DNA from: Anopheles merus
Taxonomy: Eukaryota > Arthropoda > Insecta > Diptera > Culicidae
Assembly: GCF_017562075.2 (NCBI RefSeq)
Contig: NC_054083.1
Coordinates: 24,042,285 to 24,106,284 of the forward strand
Length of the DNA: 64,000 nucleotides
Direction: 5' to 3'
A program made the position numbers and the translations under genes. The notes beneath the pieces are model-generated. The model did no database searches. It worked only from the letters and a program-made list of their open reading frames with translations, and was not told the origin of the DNA. This document shows, one piece after another, positions 37,189-50,007 of this stretch. Every line of letters starts with the position of its first letter. Position 1 is the stretch's first letter.

Positions 37189-38095
37189 CCACGGCAAGAG
37201 GGATGTAAGTACAAATCTACCTCATTTTCCATCCACTACTACACGTGTCTGGCGTCATCAACTACCTCATTGCCGTGATCAGCTGACGGACGAAAAACCA
37301 CCCTGGAAACAACCACTTCCCAGCTCAACGCCAACCACCTCCATTTCCCATTCCGTTCCGGAGCAAAATCATTAAAATCCGTAAAAAGCGGCAAATGAAA
37401 CCTGATGAAGAGCGGAAAAACAGAAACACACTCACACACAATGAACGAACACAGTACGAACGAACGAACGAAAACTCATCGTGCATCCTGCCCACCAACC
37501 GTACCGTACCAGCAGCGCACCGCTACACCGGCCAGAAATGATTCATTCGCTTGCCGGATGACCTTCAAATCTATTATGTAAATGCTGCGCCGCAGCCCCG
37601 GCCCCACCAAGGTGACCTGGCGACTACCTCGTCTCGTTCCTGGGAAAACCTCTCTTTAAATAAGAGAAAAGTGAAATCACGAAATGGTCGTAATTAAATA
37701 CGGCGAGGTAGGTCATGATCATCAAGCGACGCGCCAGACCACTGGCGGAAGGTCGGCACCCGTGGAGGAGGGTGGGCGAATGGGTGGAAAAACGTTCAAC
37801 TTTTTAAATACTTTCTGTCTTCGCACCATGTCTGTGGGATCGCTTCTGCAGCCCTGCGCTGACTTTGTTTGGTGGTGCTGTGTGAGGAGCTGGCAAAACG
37901 GAGCAATTTTCCCAACATTTTCCTACATCTGTGTATGTGTGCATGCGTACATTTGAACGTTTTGTCGTGCGATGGGTGTGCCGCTGCAAATTGTTTCTCC
38001 CTCGCTCGTACCAACACAGTGACACAGTCGTGAATCGTGAAAATGGTGTGCCTCAGTTCAGCGCGTACAGCTTCGCATCTACTATTCTTGCGCTA

Positions 38096-38115
38096 TGTGT
38101 GTGTGTGTGTGTGTG
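38096..38115. repeat. (GT)n microsatellite
   Basis: Perfect GT run. Confidence 0.9.
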
Positions 38116-39963
38116 GGTACGCTGATGTCACTGTGAGGGAATGATGGTAGTGGTGCTTATGTGGCATCGTCCTGGCACATAACTGGCACATACAATTACG
38201 CTTGCGGAGTGTGACGGCACTGAAAGAGAAAGCGAGCGAACGATACTGAGAGTGAGAGAGAGAGACTGATCGAAGGGACTTTCCCCATCCGTGAAGCAAT
38301 TGGAACTACGGGAGGACAAGATGGGGAAAGGCTGCAAGGATTTTGTCCGCTGTTCTCAGTCCTTTGCCAAGGTGACTTTTAAACGTGCTATTGACAAAGC
38401 GAATCATTGTCGTGGGGTAAAAGCATTGTTCGTCTTTTAAATATATGGCAAAGTATTGATCGTTTTTACAGTGTAATAGTCATTTCTATGTATTAAGAAT
38501 TCCAATGTTTCAATTCAATAAAAACATCTTTTTAACCGCGGCTTATTTTATAACTTGTAGCATTAGCTATAAATTTAGAGTTGGTAATGAAAAGCCCGCT
38601 CAATGTATATTATATTGTTGCTCATCAACGGTTATTGCAAGTAAAAGACAATATTGTCGGTTTGTTTATTTTTAATAGCAAATGTCGTCAAATTGCCAAA
38701 CGGTTGCTATAGAAAATTTATGTTCATGCTTTATTTATTGTTGAATGATTAAAAATCTATTTTCATTTAAAACAACCCAACAATAAAGTCTTATTCGGAC
38801 CGTTCCTTTTAAAAATAAACAATTAAAATAACCTCTACTCCGAGATTCTGAAATAATGATTCAAATAAAACACAAACAGAATTCATTACACAATTCTGTT
38901 ACTCATGTTTTGCAATCCTTTAATGCCAATGAATGAATGTTTTGTCATCTTGTTATTTATTCAAATATACAGTTTTTCAGTGCAACATATATTTTCATCC
39001 AAAATATCTACGATTAATTAAGCGTTTTGGCTGAAAATATTTTTTATAATTATTTAAATAATCAATAAGAATTACATAAAAGTAAAAACTTAAACAAAAA
39101 ATTCATGGCAAAAACATATTTAGAACCAAACAATAAATTTGCTAGATTGCGTTATGTTATAAGATCTAATCAATTACAATAATACTCCATAATGTATTGT
39201 ATTAGATGAAATTAAATTAAAAATTCTCGTTACTACAATTCTTACACTACATCATTTAATTCACCCAATCGTGTTAGTATTTTCAACCTGTGCCAGTCGC
39301 ACTCATTAAAGTGGTTAACCTTGAACAACCACCATCCCCATCATTCCTACCTCCCGTTTTCCCTTAATGAAGTACGAAGCGTGCAAAACGCTGCTCATTG
39401 CCTAATCGATATTCGACCTACAGAGCGGCACGGTACGTCAAAAGGACGAAAATGAACAAGAAGAACAAGACCCACTACCACCATCACCCGTCGCCGTCAT
39501 GGGGCCATGACCCACGACACGATACGAAACACACCACACCATACGAACCACTTAGTGTAATGTTTCTAATGAAACCGGAAGCCCGCCAAAAGCCTGCCCC
39601 AGACGTGTCGCAGACGAACGAACAAGCCCTACCGCACTCCAGCTCTCTCTCACCCTCCCTGCCCGTCACTCTAATGAGCAGGCGGTTGAAAATGCTTGGA
39701 AAATTGGAAAACATACACCCACACCACACCACACAGAGTCAGACGATGGCGGGTGGGAAGGCAGAAATAAATAAAGCACCACCGCTCTCTCCCCATTTCT
39801 CCCCTTGGGCACAATTTACATACCGAAATTAATTTCCAACATCAAATAAAATAATCATCGACCCCGACGGTCTCGAGGCTGCAACAGGTTGGCGGTGGTT
39901 CCACGTTCATTCACACAAACGGCCACACCGACGGAGTGGAAGTTTTTCCCCCTTTTTGTGCAG

Positions 39964-40003
39964 GGACGTCGACGACGCCGAGGACGACGACGATGATGAC
40001 GAT
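39964..40003. repeat. imperfect (GAC/GAT)n triplet run
   Basis: Imperfect GAC/GAT triplets, encoding acidic residues in one frame; a similar TCA/TCG run lies at 40091-40118. No gene context. Confidence 0.8.
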
Positions 40004-43000
40004 TACTTCCATTATCGTTGTTCCAAAGTATTTATAAACTCATTTCCCCACCAGCTGGCGGCTGGTGGATGGAAAATCAAGGACACAGCGTCATCGTCAT
40101 CATCATCATCGTCACCATCCGTGCCGTGGAAAGTCCGTAGAACGCAGAAGACAAGTGAAAGTAATCCCATTCCAGGCCCAGCCTTTTGCCACGTACTCTT
40201 GGCCGACCAGGCGGCAGGATGTGCGGGCTGTAATGAATATACATAAATTTACATAAAAATTAACCCCCTGGCATGTTGGCACGGAGCGGACTGGAGCGGG
40301 CTAGTGGCATGTGGGAGGTTGGGTTTGTTTTTCTTTGAGCGGATTTTGTCGCTTTTTCCGCCTTCACCTGCCCGATGCTTGTGGAGTGAAGGCAAATACT
40401 TGATTCGAACTGTTTTTTACGTTTGGCAATGTGCTGGAATGAGCAGAAAAATCCTATTTTCTATTAGAATGAGTTGGAAAGCGAACCGAATGATGTTTTG
40501 GGAGCAGTGCATCATCTTTGCTTTGCTTCCTTTTATGGTTTAGTTAAGTAAGCGACGTAAAAGAGTTTAAAAATAAAATTTAAGGTTGATTGGCACTTAA
40601 ATTAATCATGTACTTAATAGTAATTTCCATGCGGTTTCATGCTTAAATATTTCATTTTATTTTAATATTTCTAATCATTTTCTTGTTATCTACTAAATCT
40701 AATGGAAAAAACGGATTCCTTCTTTCTCTTCTAACTTATTGGCAACATTTAAATCCGCAAGCGACTGGTTGGCAGCATCAAACGCATTTAGCTCACCACA
40801 AATTTGCCGTTTTTTTTTCTTCTCATCCACCGAAACCTCTCTGTTTGGTTTTATTTCAATTTGTTTGTGTGTTTCGTTCGTGCTAGGCGTTCGGTAAGCC
40901 TGTCGCTGCTTTCACTACAGAGAGCGCAGCGTACACACCGAACACACTCCCTTAAGATCCCTTAAGCCATGTTAATCGAAACGGAAAGGAAACAAATTGG
41001 ATGAGGGCTTTCAAAGCCAGCGATTTTGCGTTTTTCTTGTTGTTTTGGTTTTTTGTTGTTTCTCTCCTTTTTTCGTAATGTTTATTTTTTATTTTTCGAA
41101 TGGAAGGATTTTGAACTGTAAACTCCAAAATGTTGTCTACTCCAAAAAATCGAGCTTCACTGAAGTTGTACAGTCCAAAGGAGCAGCTACATGTGATACA
41201 GTGGGAGCTGGCTGTTCTATGTGTGGTCAATTATTGACAACATAAAATATGTTTTATGTTTAAGCAATTACAACGAGTATTGAGAAACGATGGTTGAGAA
41301 TTTTTCCTTTACATGGTTGAACTAATATATCACAAAAGTGTCTTCTACTCAACAATGTACTACATTTTGTCCATCCAATACCAGAATGTGTCTGATGTTG
41401 CTGCTCGAGAGCAGAACCCAAATGTTACAATTTCACCAAAGCATGTTGGCCGTCTCTGCATACTTACGCTCCTCGGTCGCACTCCACACCTTTGCTTTAC
41501 ATAATGCGTCCTCCTCCTCTACGCGGCCTGCGTGTATATACGAATACATAAGCACATCCTGCATGGTTCAGATTCTACCTTATCCCGGAAAAACAGAACA
41601 AGAAAACAGAACGCGCAGAAAGAACAGTAAACCAGCGGATCATCGATTTTCGTTCACATTTCGCGTACGCCACAAGACGCAAACGGCGACGATGCGGCGA
41701 GCTCGCATCGTTTTGTGTAGGGCTAAGCCTTACAAAAAACAGCGGTACCATCGTATACACGGGAAAGCTTATTTAATGCTACCAACACGTGTACCCATCC
41801 ATCCAAACGCTTCGTGGCGCCCGTTGGCATTTTATTTTGAGGAAAAAACGCGAAACAAATAAAAACCGAGCCTCCTGCGAACCTGCTGGAATGTCGACCG
41901 GGAGTTGGCTTGGCCTAAACCGAACCATCCCTTTCTTTTTATTCGCTTTCGCCGTACGCCGTAATCTGACGCTGAAAGTTTTCCACACTATCTCTTGTTG
42001 CTATTTTCTTTGGCAACAGTTTTTCCCGCTTCCTGCTGCCCCGTTCGTCCGAGGGCGTCGAAATGATGTGCGTCCTTCGCACGCTTTCCTCGCTAATGTC
42101 GACCCACCGAACTGAAACACCGGAAAGAGCTGGCACGTAAATCTTGTCCAACATCCTGACTGCTGCTGCCGGATACACTCAGCCTCACGAGTGTGCGCGC
42201 GCGACCAAAAATGACATAAGCCGTGGAAAATATATTACCGTCATATTATAGGTCCGCAGCAGCATCGCGGAAGAGGAGTTTTGTTTTTTTGTTTTTTTGT
42301 TGCTGCTCTTCCCAGAACGTTGTGCGCCTTCGTCGAGAGTGTAATAAACCTCTCGGTCGTCCGCCCCCGAGACGTCGGAGACCGGAACGGATTTCACCAT
42401 GGCACCACGTATCCTTTCGCCGACGAGTCGAGTGGCCGTGGCAGCGAAATGGCTTCCTTTGGCTTCAAGTGGCAAAATCTCGCCAAACGTGAAGTGTGCT
42501 CCAAACGGTGTGCTGCAATGTTCCGTTTTTGCATACCCTGTGCTGGCTTTCGGATTTTGGGTTGTGTTTTTTTGTCTTCACCGCTGCTGAATCAGTTCCC
42601 AAAAGCTTCAAGTCGCTCGTCTTTTTATGGAGCGAGATGGTTCGACTTAAAGACCACTGAGGGCGGCAAAAGGCATATCCGGTTGCACGATAAGCAAAGC
42701 ATCCGATTATGATTGGGGTTTTTGGAAAATGTCGGAAAACTCCCAGCTCCCCGGAAAGATGCTAAAACGCGTTCGCGTTCGGTGCTGCGATGGTTCGGTT
42801 GAAAAATGATTCGCACCACGATGCGGTACGGCATAATCGTTTGGGTTGGGCACTCGTTGGGTGTATGCGGTTCGTGTGCTCCGTGTATGGTTTTGGTGTG
42901 ATAAATTTATTGATTTTGAATTATGGAAACTGTGGCCGTTTTTCAGCCGTTTTCTTTCCTCCTCGCTCACTAATAGTTACGACTGAAAGTGTTAAACGGA

Positions 43001-44907
43001 ATGAGAGTATGGTGTGGTTCAATGATGTCATGATTTTGGGGCCATTTTGTCAGCAGAGTTTTGCTAGGTTTAGATTTTAATTTTCAACACATATCAATAG
43101 AGTGAGATTTTGTTTTGCCCTATAAAATGCCAACTTTATCACAACATATAATCTTGCTATGATAATGAATGCCAAAAGAATACTTACTTAAGTATACGTT
43201 TTCGGATATGTTCGACAAATTTAAGAACTACCTCTTTTAATTAATTTATTTTTATTCATAATTCGAATTGTTTTTTTCACATGCACTTCCTTCATTTATT
43301 GCCTTTTTATTTATTTTTATTATTCATTTCAAAATCATAATCTGATTTTATATCATTTGTTTTTCATTTGTTTTCATGTTATTTTTATTATTTTTTATGT
43401 TTAGTTTCTATACATGATTAATTGTTATACTTATGGTTATATGTATAGTTCGTTCTTTTTCTCTATGTAGTTTCTTTTATGATGTACGTGTTTTATCATT
43501 TTACAATTCATCTCTGATGATTTTACACTTTCTTTTCATTTTTAAATTAATCACATTATTATATTGAATTTCAACACTTTAAAAAACATGGTGATTACAA
43601 TCCAATATTCAGATGTATTTTTAGAGATTAAAAAAAAAAGAATTTGGACTTATTTTTATAATTATTATTTGGTGTAACAACCTTAGTGTTGCTCCAAAAA
43701 CAAAATAAGCTAGACTTTTTATGACTTCAAATGATAGTTTAATAAAAAAAAATATAAAATATAAAAATACCCAAAAATAGCAAATAAAACTAAATAAAAC
43801 AAACTCTGCAACAGTTTCAAACCAATCCTTTCGCGAAACTGTAACTATTCCTCCTATTTTGCATCAATACAACGTTGAATTTCGCAAACAAAGTCAAACC
43901 GTCGTCTCCGATTTGCAGCTTCATTCATCACTCCCCATCGTCTGTCGTTTATCGTTCCATTTTCAAACAAAGCAGCAACAACAGCAGTAACAAAAAAGAA
44001 AAAAGTAAGCAGCATAAGCCCTCAACCACGCGGGAAAGATTTTCCATCCGATTGCATACCATTGTTTCCGATTGAATTTTTCGCAAATAATGGCCAAACG
44101 CCGGAGCCGCCAGAGTTCGACGGCCGGTAGGGGGAAATATGGGAAAAACAAAATGGCTTTGTCCAATCAACCTCTCAGCTGACCCACGGCCCCTCTTTGC
44201 ACGTCGTGGGACGCAGCAGGACAGAAGCTGTGGTTAGTGGTGGGGAGGGGGGCAGTGAGCAAACCCGACGGGGTTTAATCCTGCACAAATCCTTTATATA
44301 CACATGTTCCAATCATGTTTGATAATGAAATGCGCATTTACATTGTTGTCCATTTTCGTTCCCTTTTTTTTTGTGTGCCTCGTCTTGACTTTTATGTTGC
44401 CTTCTCTGGTCCCAAACTGGCATGGATATGGATACACTGTTTGTTGCTGCTGGATTTTCCTTGTCATCTGTCACGCCACATCCTTTGCGATGCTCTGAAG
44501 ACTGGAAGGATCCAGGATAAGAATTGAAGAATACCTTATTTCTTTTTCCTTTTTTTTGTGGACGCACCAAAACTAATCACATGCGTACACAAGCGTTCGG
44601 CAACGAGGGAAACGCGTGGGGCATGCTCCGTCCCGGGCTGGAAGGGATTGTCTTCCCATTTGCCCGAGCTGGAAGATTAAGACCAGGGGCCGGACTAATG
44701 ATGATCGAACGGGAATTGATTGATTTTATTGCTTCATTGTGTGTCCGCATTGCTGGCCCGCTGGGGCGGTTTTCGCTTGCTCATGGTAGCTCTTGATGGA
44801 AGGAAGCGCCGGAAGGACATTGTATGTTTCAATTTATCATCGTCGGTCCAGCTCATTTCCCCACACATACAGAGAGAGAGCATGATGTTACGCCTTTTTT
44901 CGTCCAG

Positions 44908-44948
44908 GATTAATTTCACCATTTCAAGATACTGATCTCGACAAATTG
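44908..44948 (+). CDS. candidate 41-nt micro-exon (weak)
   Basis: Bounded by TTACGCCTTTTTTCGTCCAG| (ending 44907) and ACAAATTG|GTGAGT (GT 44949-44950). One frame stays open through it and well beyond on both sides and reads LISPFQDTDLDKLV. The surrounding stop-free stretch is about 44889-45038 with no ATG. Both splice words are good, but an exon of this size is easy to find by chance. Confidence 0.15.
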
Positions 44949-46239
44949 GTGAGTGTTGTGCAGTTTAATTCGGGTAATGCTAGACCGTACACACAAAACA
45001 TGATTACAAATAATATGTGCATGTGTGTCTTTTTTTAAATAAAAATCGCCCAATCAACCGTACACGCTCAGGATCGAGTGTTGTTGAGATTTTATTCGGG
45101 TTACGATTTCTGGAAAAATGCCGAGCACACATTGCATCAAGGCACGCTCTAGTCCCACTCACAAGTGCCACCAGCGAACATGTCAACGATCTTGTGCAGT
45201 GGAAAATGCTTTCTTCGCTTTTTTTCTCTCCCTTCACCAATCCGCAATCCGAGGAGCCCACACAAGAAGATCCAACCGGCACGACGCGAAACTCGACTTC
45301 GACGAAATCAATTCACTTGAAAGCTTCTTTTCTTCTCTCTGCTTCTTTCTTTTTTTTTGTGCACTTCCTTCGACCATCGACGATCGAAAATCACCGTAAC
45401 GGAACGAGCAGAGCCGGCATTTTCTCGTGCAATTCGAGCATACCTCCAGCTCCACCACCACCACCATCCGCCGACAGAAAAGAAGAAAAGGGTTGAAAAT
45501 TCAATTTAGATTTAGTTTATGGATTTGAATTTATTATTCTCTTTCGTTTCACCGATCGAGCCACGGTGGGTACATATTGCCCCGGCTCGGTATCGATATT
45601 GGCGCTGTGCGGTGTACCGCTGGAGATGGAGGACAGGGTAGGAGGTTAAATGGGGAGGTAAAAGTGGGTTGATTCTTTGCGTTTGCTGGCAGAAATAATG
45701 TGAATCCTCTAACGCGTAAGGGTGTGGTTTACTGATTTCTGCTAGAATGGGGAATTTGACATGGAGATCATAAGCAAAAGAATGAGAAAAAATGTTGGGA
45801 GTCTCACTTTCAAAACTAAAATCTTATTTTTAATGTTCAAAAATAGTGTTGAGTGCTTTTTTGGATTAAATCTTCTCCTTTTATCTCAAAAGGATATTGT
45901 ATAATTTACAAATATTGTATGTACGTATTATATGTAATGACACATATTGTATGATTTATCAAGTAATTACACAGTGGCTGCTTGAATTTATTGTGCACTA
46001 GACGGTTCGCAAATCATATTAGATGATTTAGTACTGAATAAGTCCTAATATATTTCCCCATTGCAAATATTTTCAAAAAACTATCTTTTCACTATTTTTT
46101 TTCTAAAAAAAAAAACCTTCAACAACTAGCCAACTGTTATTCCAAATCCTTTCCAAACCCAGTAGTTAACTCCCTTTTGGTATTCGACGCAAGACGAACG
46201 TGTACGTCGGTCCTCCCAAACCTCCAGCCATTAGGCACC

Positions 46240-46512
46240 ATGAGCCACCGAAGAAGTACGCCCTCCTCTCTGCCGCTGCTTTGCTCGCTGCTCGGCAGCC
46301 AGCTCCATCAGGCACGCGAGTTCGAATCAGCCGCTACCGAGTACTTCAATCAGCAGCGACCTTACCTTATTACAAATCAGCATACCGTAATACCGACGAG
46401 TGCTCAATTTACGGAAAATGCCAAATTGAATGCTCGTGCGCACACACACACACACACACGAGCACGTACACCCCTTTCCTACTCCCATCGTGAGGCTCTA
46501 ACCGTGCGATGA
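46240..46512 (+). CDS. candidate 90-codon ORF, unknown (weak)
   Basis: The ATG lies in a near-ideal context (GGCACCATGAGCC). The first 45 codons have mostly G/C third bases and encode a Ser/Leu-rich start that could pass for a signal peptide (SLPLLCSLLGS at about residues 10-20) followed by QLHQAREFESAATEYFNQQR. After codon 65 the frame runs into a (CA)n microsatellite coding His/Thr, which is suspicious. A second overlapping frame with three Cys is equally open. No splice structure was established. Confidence 0.15.
   Translation: MSHRRSTPSSLPLLCSLLGSQLHQAREFESAATEYFNQQRPYLITNQHTVIPTSAQFTENAKLNARAHTHTHTRARTPLSYSHREALTVR
46440..46459. repeat. (CA)n microsatellite
   Basis: Perfect CA run. Confidence 0.9.
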
Positions 46513-47877
46513 AGGCTTATCTGTCCCTATTTCGTGTACGTATGTGTGTGTGTGTGTAGGTCCTCGTAATGCCTGTGCAAGGCAAAATAAGCTTTAACGA
46601 AAATAGGTTCCACTTTGGCAGAGCCTACAATGGAGGACGTCGTCGTACGAAGGAGAAGACCAAGAATGGGGTTGCATGGTGGATGAGCGGTAGGCTAGTT
46701 GGCTTCTTAAGAATTGCATATCGATATCGAGACAGGAATTCCATAAGCATGAAAGCCGTTCCATAGCAAACGTTGGCAGAACGACGAAGAATTGTGGCTC
46801 ATAATGTGTTCGTTCTATCAAGCAGCCCTTACTGCAAAGTCAATCCACACGAGAAAGGATTTAAACGATACTGAGGGAGTAACATTAGTTCATTGAATCG
46901 TTCTTTCATCTTGCTTCAAGTGTCTTTCATCAAAATTACAGCAATCAATGCCAGTGTTTTCAAACCCAGCGTTTCACCAAGAATCATCCAACCATTCAAC
47001 AACTACACTGAGGTCTGGCAAATTAACCATCTGCTACTGCTTTAAACGATCATTTTCTGGTTTCGAAATGTGTCCGGCTCGGACGTACAGATCCGTTTTC
47101 ACGTCCTAATTACTTCAGCCCGTTTGACAGTATTAGGCCTTAAGTGAAGGCCCGGCTTAATTTGTGTTGAAGCAACGGGCAGCCACCGTAGGCACCAAAC
47201 GGAGCGCACATAATTGAAGAGTGTGCGTTTTAACACCAATTATTAGCCGGCTAATGCTGGTCACTTTACACCTTACGCCGAGCCAAGCTCGTTTGACGGA
47301 CGCAAAACTATCGTCCGAAGCGATCAGCACACAGAGGGAAAGGATAATGATTTAAACGCGGGTTTTTGCAAAAGGAATTCTCCCAAGCCAGGGCTGTCAA
47401 ACACAAGAAATAATAGAAGGAAAAGACGCAATAATGAAAGAATTAACAACGTGATGATAATCATTCTTAAATTAACAATATTTCAAAACAACTAAAAAAT
47501 GTATGTAAATATTTAAATGCTTATCGAAAGTATTGATAGAATCAATTTGTCTCAATTAATGAGGAAAATCAATCCGTTCGAAAGACTTCATCTTCGCCTA
47601 ATGCAAAGGTGAAATGCTTTGCATCTTGCTCAAAATTTTAAATAAGCTTCTAAACAGCCCACTTACCAGGCAAATTCTTTATACATACATATAGCTCACA
47701 GTCTTTTGTCAAAATCCCAACAACTTCCCAAACTTTTTTCATATTCCCATAACGCAACAAACATTGTCCTCCGTTCCGTTTTGGGTTTGGTGCAACAAAT
47801 TGTCAATCAATACCATCGCCCGGAGCCCCTTCGCGACAACTCTAATCTTTTTCACATACTCCCATCGTCAACAAGCA

Positions 47878-48279
47878 ATGTACCCTCCACCTTCCCCTTG
47901 TCACACACACACACACACTCTCTTATCCATCGCTTTTCACAAACGTGTCTTTCCCCGGCCACCATTACTCACCAAACGCGTCTGCCATTGCGGAGTTTTG
48001 GGTGCAAACCCCCTCCATGCCACCGAAGATTCGGTGGTTCACCCCTACGACACCCGAAACGAGCATTTCATCTTTCCACCCTCTCGCCCGCACACTGCTG
48101 CGCCACTGCCCAAAATCGCTATTGCTACTACAATTACTCCTGCGTTCGATATATATTTTTTCTCCGTCCCCTCCCGTTCGGTTTGGGAGTTTCGATCCCT
48201 GCCACGGATCGTTCCACGGATTCCACGCATCCAGGGAATGGCCGCCACCATCCTGTTCCCTGTTTGCGCGGGTTTGCGG
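47878..48279 (+). CDS. candidate 134-codon frame ending at a donor (weak)
   Basis: ATG 47878 opens 134 codons that reach TTGCGG|GTAAGC in phase 0 (GT 48280-48281). Residues 10-14 come from a (CA)n run (His/Thr). The second half is more protein-like, for example KIAIATTITPAFDIYFFSVP and EFRSLPRIVPRIPRIQGMAA. A 296-codon open frame overlaps it in another phase but has no ATG at its start and is Pro/His/Ser/Arg-rich. I cannot tell whether either is translated. Confidence 0.13.
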
Positions 48280-49399
48280 GTAAGCCGTCTCCTCGAGTAC
48301 ATTTCCATATTTTATCAAATTTGATGTGTGTGCGCCGGAAAGACGCGTTCTTGCGTTCCACTCGACACCCTTTCTCCGGGAGCCGCCCCGGGATGGCTCG
48401 TAAAGCGAAAGATGATGATGGAAGGTTTATGGTGAAACCCTCCGCTACCCGTTGCACGGATGGCGCAGTCAGTGGGAGTAGTGGGATGTTTTCTTCCGCT
48501 CGTGCGGCCGTGTGTGTGTGTGCGGGCTTGGACTGTTTGTGTTTGTACAATGTACACCCGCGCGAAGGATATGTGTGGGGGCGAGGGAGTTTGTAGTGCC
48601 GCTAGTTGGCAAGTATTGGCAGAGGAAAATCCAAACATGTGCATTCCTAGCGCTTTCACCCCCTCGGCGTCGTTGGAAAGGAATGCAAATGGCGAATGTG
48701 TGCTGCTGCTTGGTTATGTTGTACCGCTCGTATCAATAGCCCTGGGAGCAGCATCTATCAATATTCTGTCTACGCAATTCCCTCGTCGCATCAGCGAGTG
48801 GATGGTATTTGCAATCGTTCTTTTTCCTCCCCCCTGAGCAGTCCAATGTTGTGAAATGGTTCTATGACTTTTGGTGTGTTTTTTTTTACCTGGCAAGGAA
48901 GTAAAATATTTGTATTGCACATGTTGTATGCTTTTGTTCCGCAGCTAAGGGAATTGAGGCAACTTTAGTCGAGCTTACAGTTTGGAAGAGTTAATATTTT
49001 GTTTGAAAATAAAATGTTTTGTAGCATGGTTCTATTGTCGGTATGTTTTTGATGCAAAAATCTGACTAGTAAGTACATCTCAAAACATTTTCCTCTACAA
49101 CATTGAATAAATTAAAACCATTTCACAAAACAATTCTTATCACTTGTCAGGTCTTTTAAAGCTAGAACTGAAGCAAACTCCATATGGATGTAATATTCTT
49201 GAATAATTGTTTTGGTGTCGCTTTGTAAGCTTTAAAAAAACTGATTTTTTTCATAAGCATTACATATGCTATTTGATGGGTTTAAAAAACACTTTTAAAC
49301 AGCTACAAGCAACAATCAAGGAAAATTTGCAATTTCAAAGAACTGTGAAGGCTTATTGACAGCATTAATTTTTTTTTTTTATATTTATACCAACTTTTA

Positions 49400-49703
49400 T
49401 TTAATTTTTTGCTACTTGAAAAACAAGCTTAATTTATCTTGTTTAGATATTTTTTCTCCTTTTCTTTTTATCGTATATTTTTCTTATCGAAAGGCTTAGC
49501 TTTTACTTTCAACTGTTCAATCACACATTGTTTCATTTTATATATTGCACCCAATTTTCACTCTGACCTAATAAATATTTGAACTTTAATCAAATCCATT
49601 AAATAAATTACGTTCCATGGTTTTTTAGGACTTGATCCATTGTGATTTCTTTGGTTAATATCATAAAATTATTATTTTATGTTTATAATTACATCACATT
49701 TAA
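49400..49703. repeat. diverged 304-bp duplication, copy 1
   Basis: Landmarks such as TTCAACTGTTCA (49508), the following ATT/TTTCAT block, and CGTTCCATGG (49611) recur 304 bp downstream in the same order with constant spacing. Identity by eye is about 60%, so the duplication is old. Outer limits are approximate. Confidence 0.6.
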
Positions 49704-50007
49704 TGTGATTGTTTGCAACTTATAAAACACACTACATTCATCTTATAAGCATAACCTCGTTTTCTTTTCTTTGAACAGATTTTTATCTTATTCGTTGTCC
49801 AAGCTTTTTTATTCAACTGTTCACCAATCCATTATTTCATCTTTTACATTCAACTTGTGTTTTTCCCTTTCAATTTTGAAGTTCACTATATTTTAACACA
49901 CACTTTTAATTTCACGTTCCAATGGTGTCTATTGCTTGATTCATTGCAGTTTCCGTGTTGTGTTTTAACGATAACACTAATTTTTAAAACCTTTTTTAGA
50001 ACCACTT
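49704..50007. repeat. diverged 304-bp duplication, copy 2
   Basis: TTCAACTGTTCA at 49812 and CGTTCCAATGG at 49915 correspond to 49508 and 49611 in copy 1, both at an offset of 304 bp. AT-rich with no open frame of note. No further clear copy was found on either side. Confidence 0.6.

Larger units (their letters stand above)
37189..44907. other. no gene supported; mixed non-coding DNA
   Basis: G+C-richer DNA at 37200-38380, 39300-40540, 41440-42800 and 44080-44870 alternates with AT-rich blocks at 38400-39300, 40540-40760 and 43080-43900. Frames up to 174 codons (41338-41862) have no splice support. GAC/GAT triplets lie at 39964-40003 and TCA/TCG triplets at 40091-40118. A (GT)n run is at 38096-38115. 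Confidence 0.5.
44949..47877. other. no firm gene; G+C-richer DNA with AT-rich gap
   Basis: AT-rich at 45760-46160 and 47390-47700. A 159-codon open frame (45017-45496) is Ser/Thr/Pro-rich with a Phe run and looks fortuitous. The ORF at 46240 is listed separately. A (CA)n run occupies 46440-46459. Confidence 0.4.

Noticed and set aside
47706..48596. 296-codon open frame, the longest in the window
   Set aside because: It begins at TTG, not ATG. It is Pro/His/Ser/Arg-rich, includes a His-Thr run from (CA)n, and another overlapping frame looks more protein-like. Its length is not surprising in stop-poor G+C-rich DNA.
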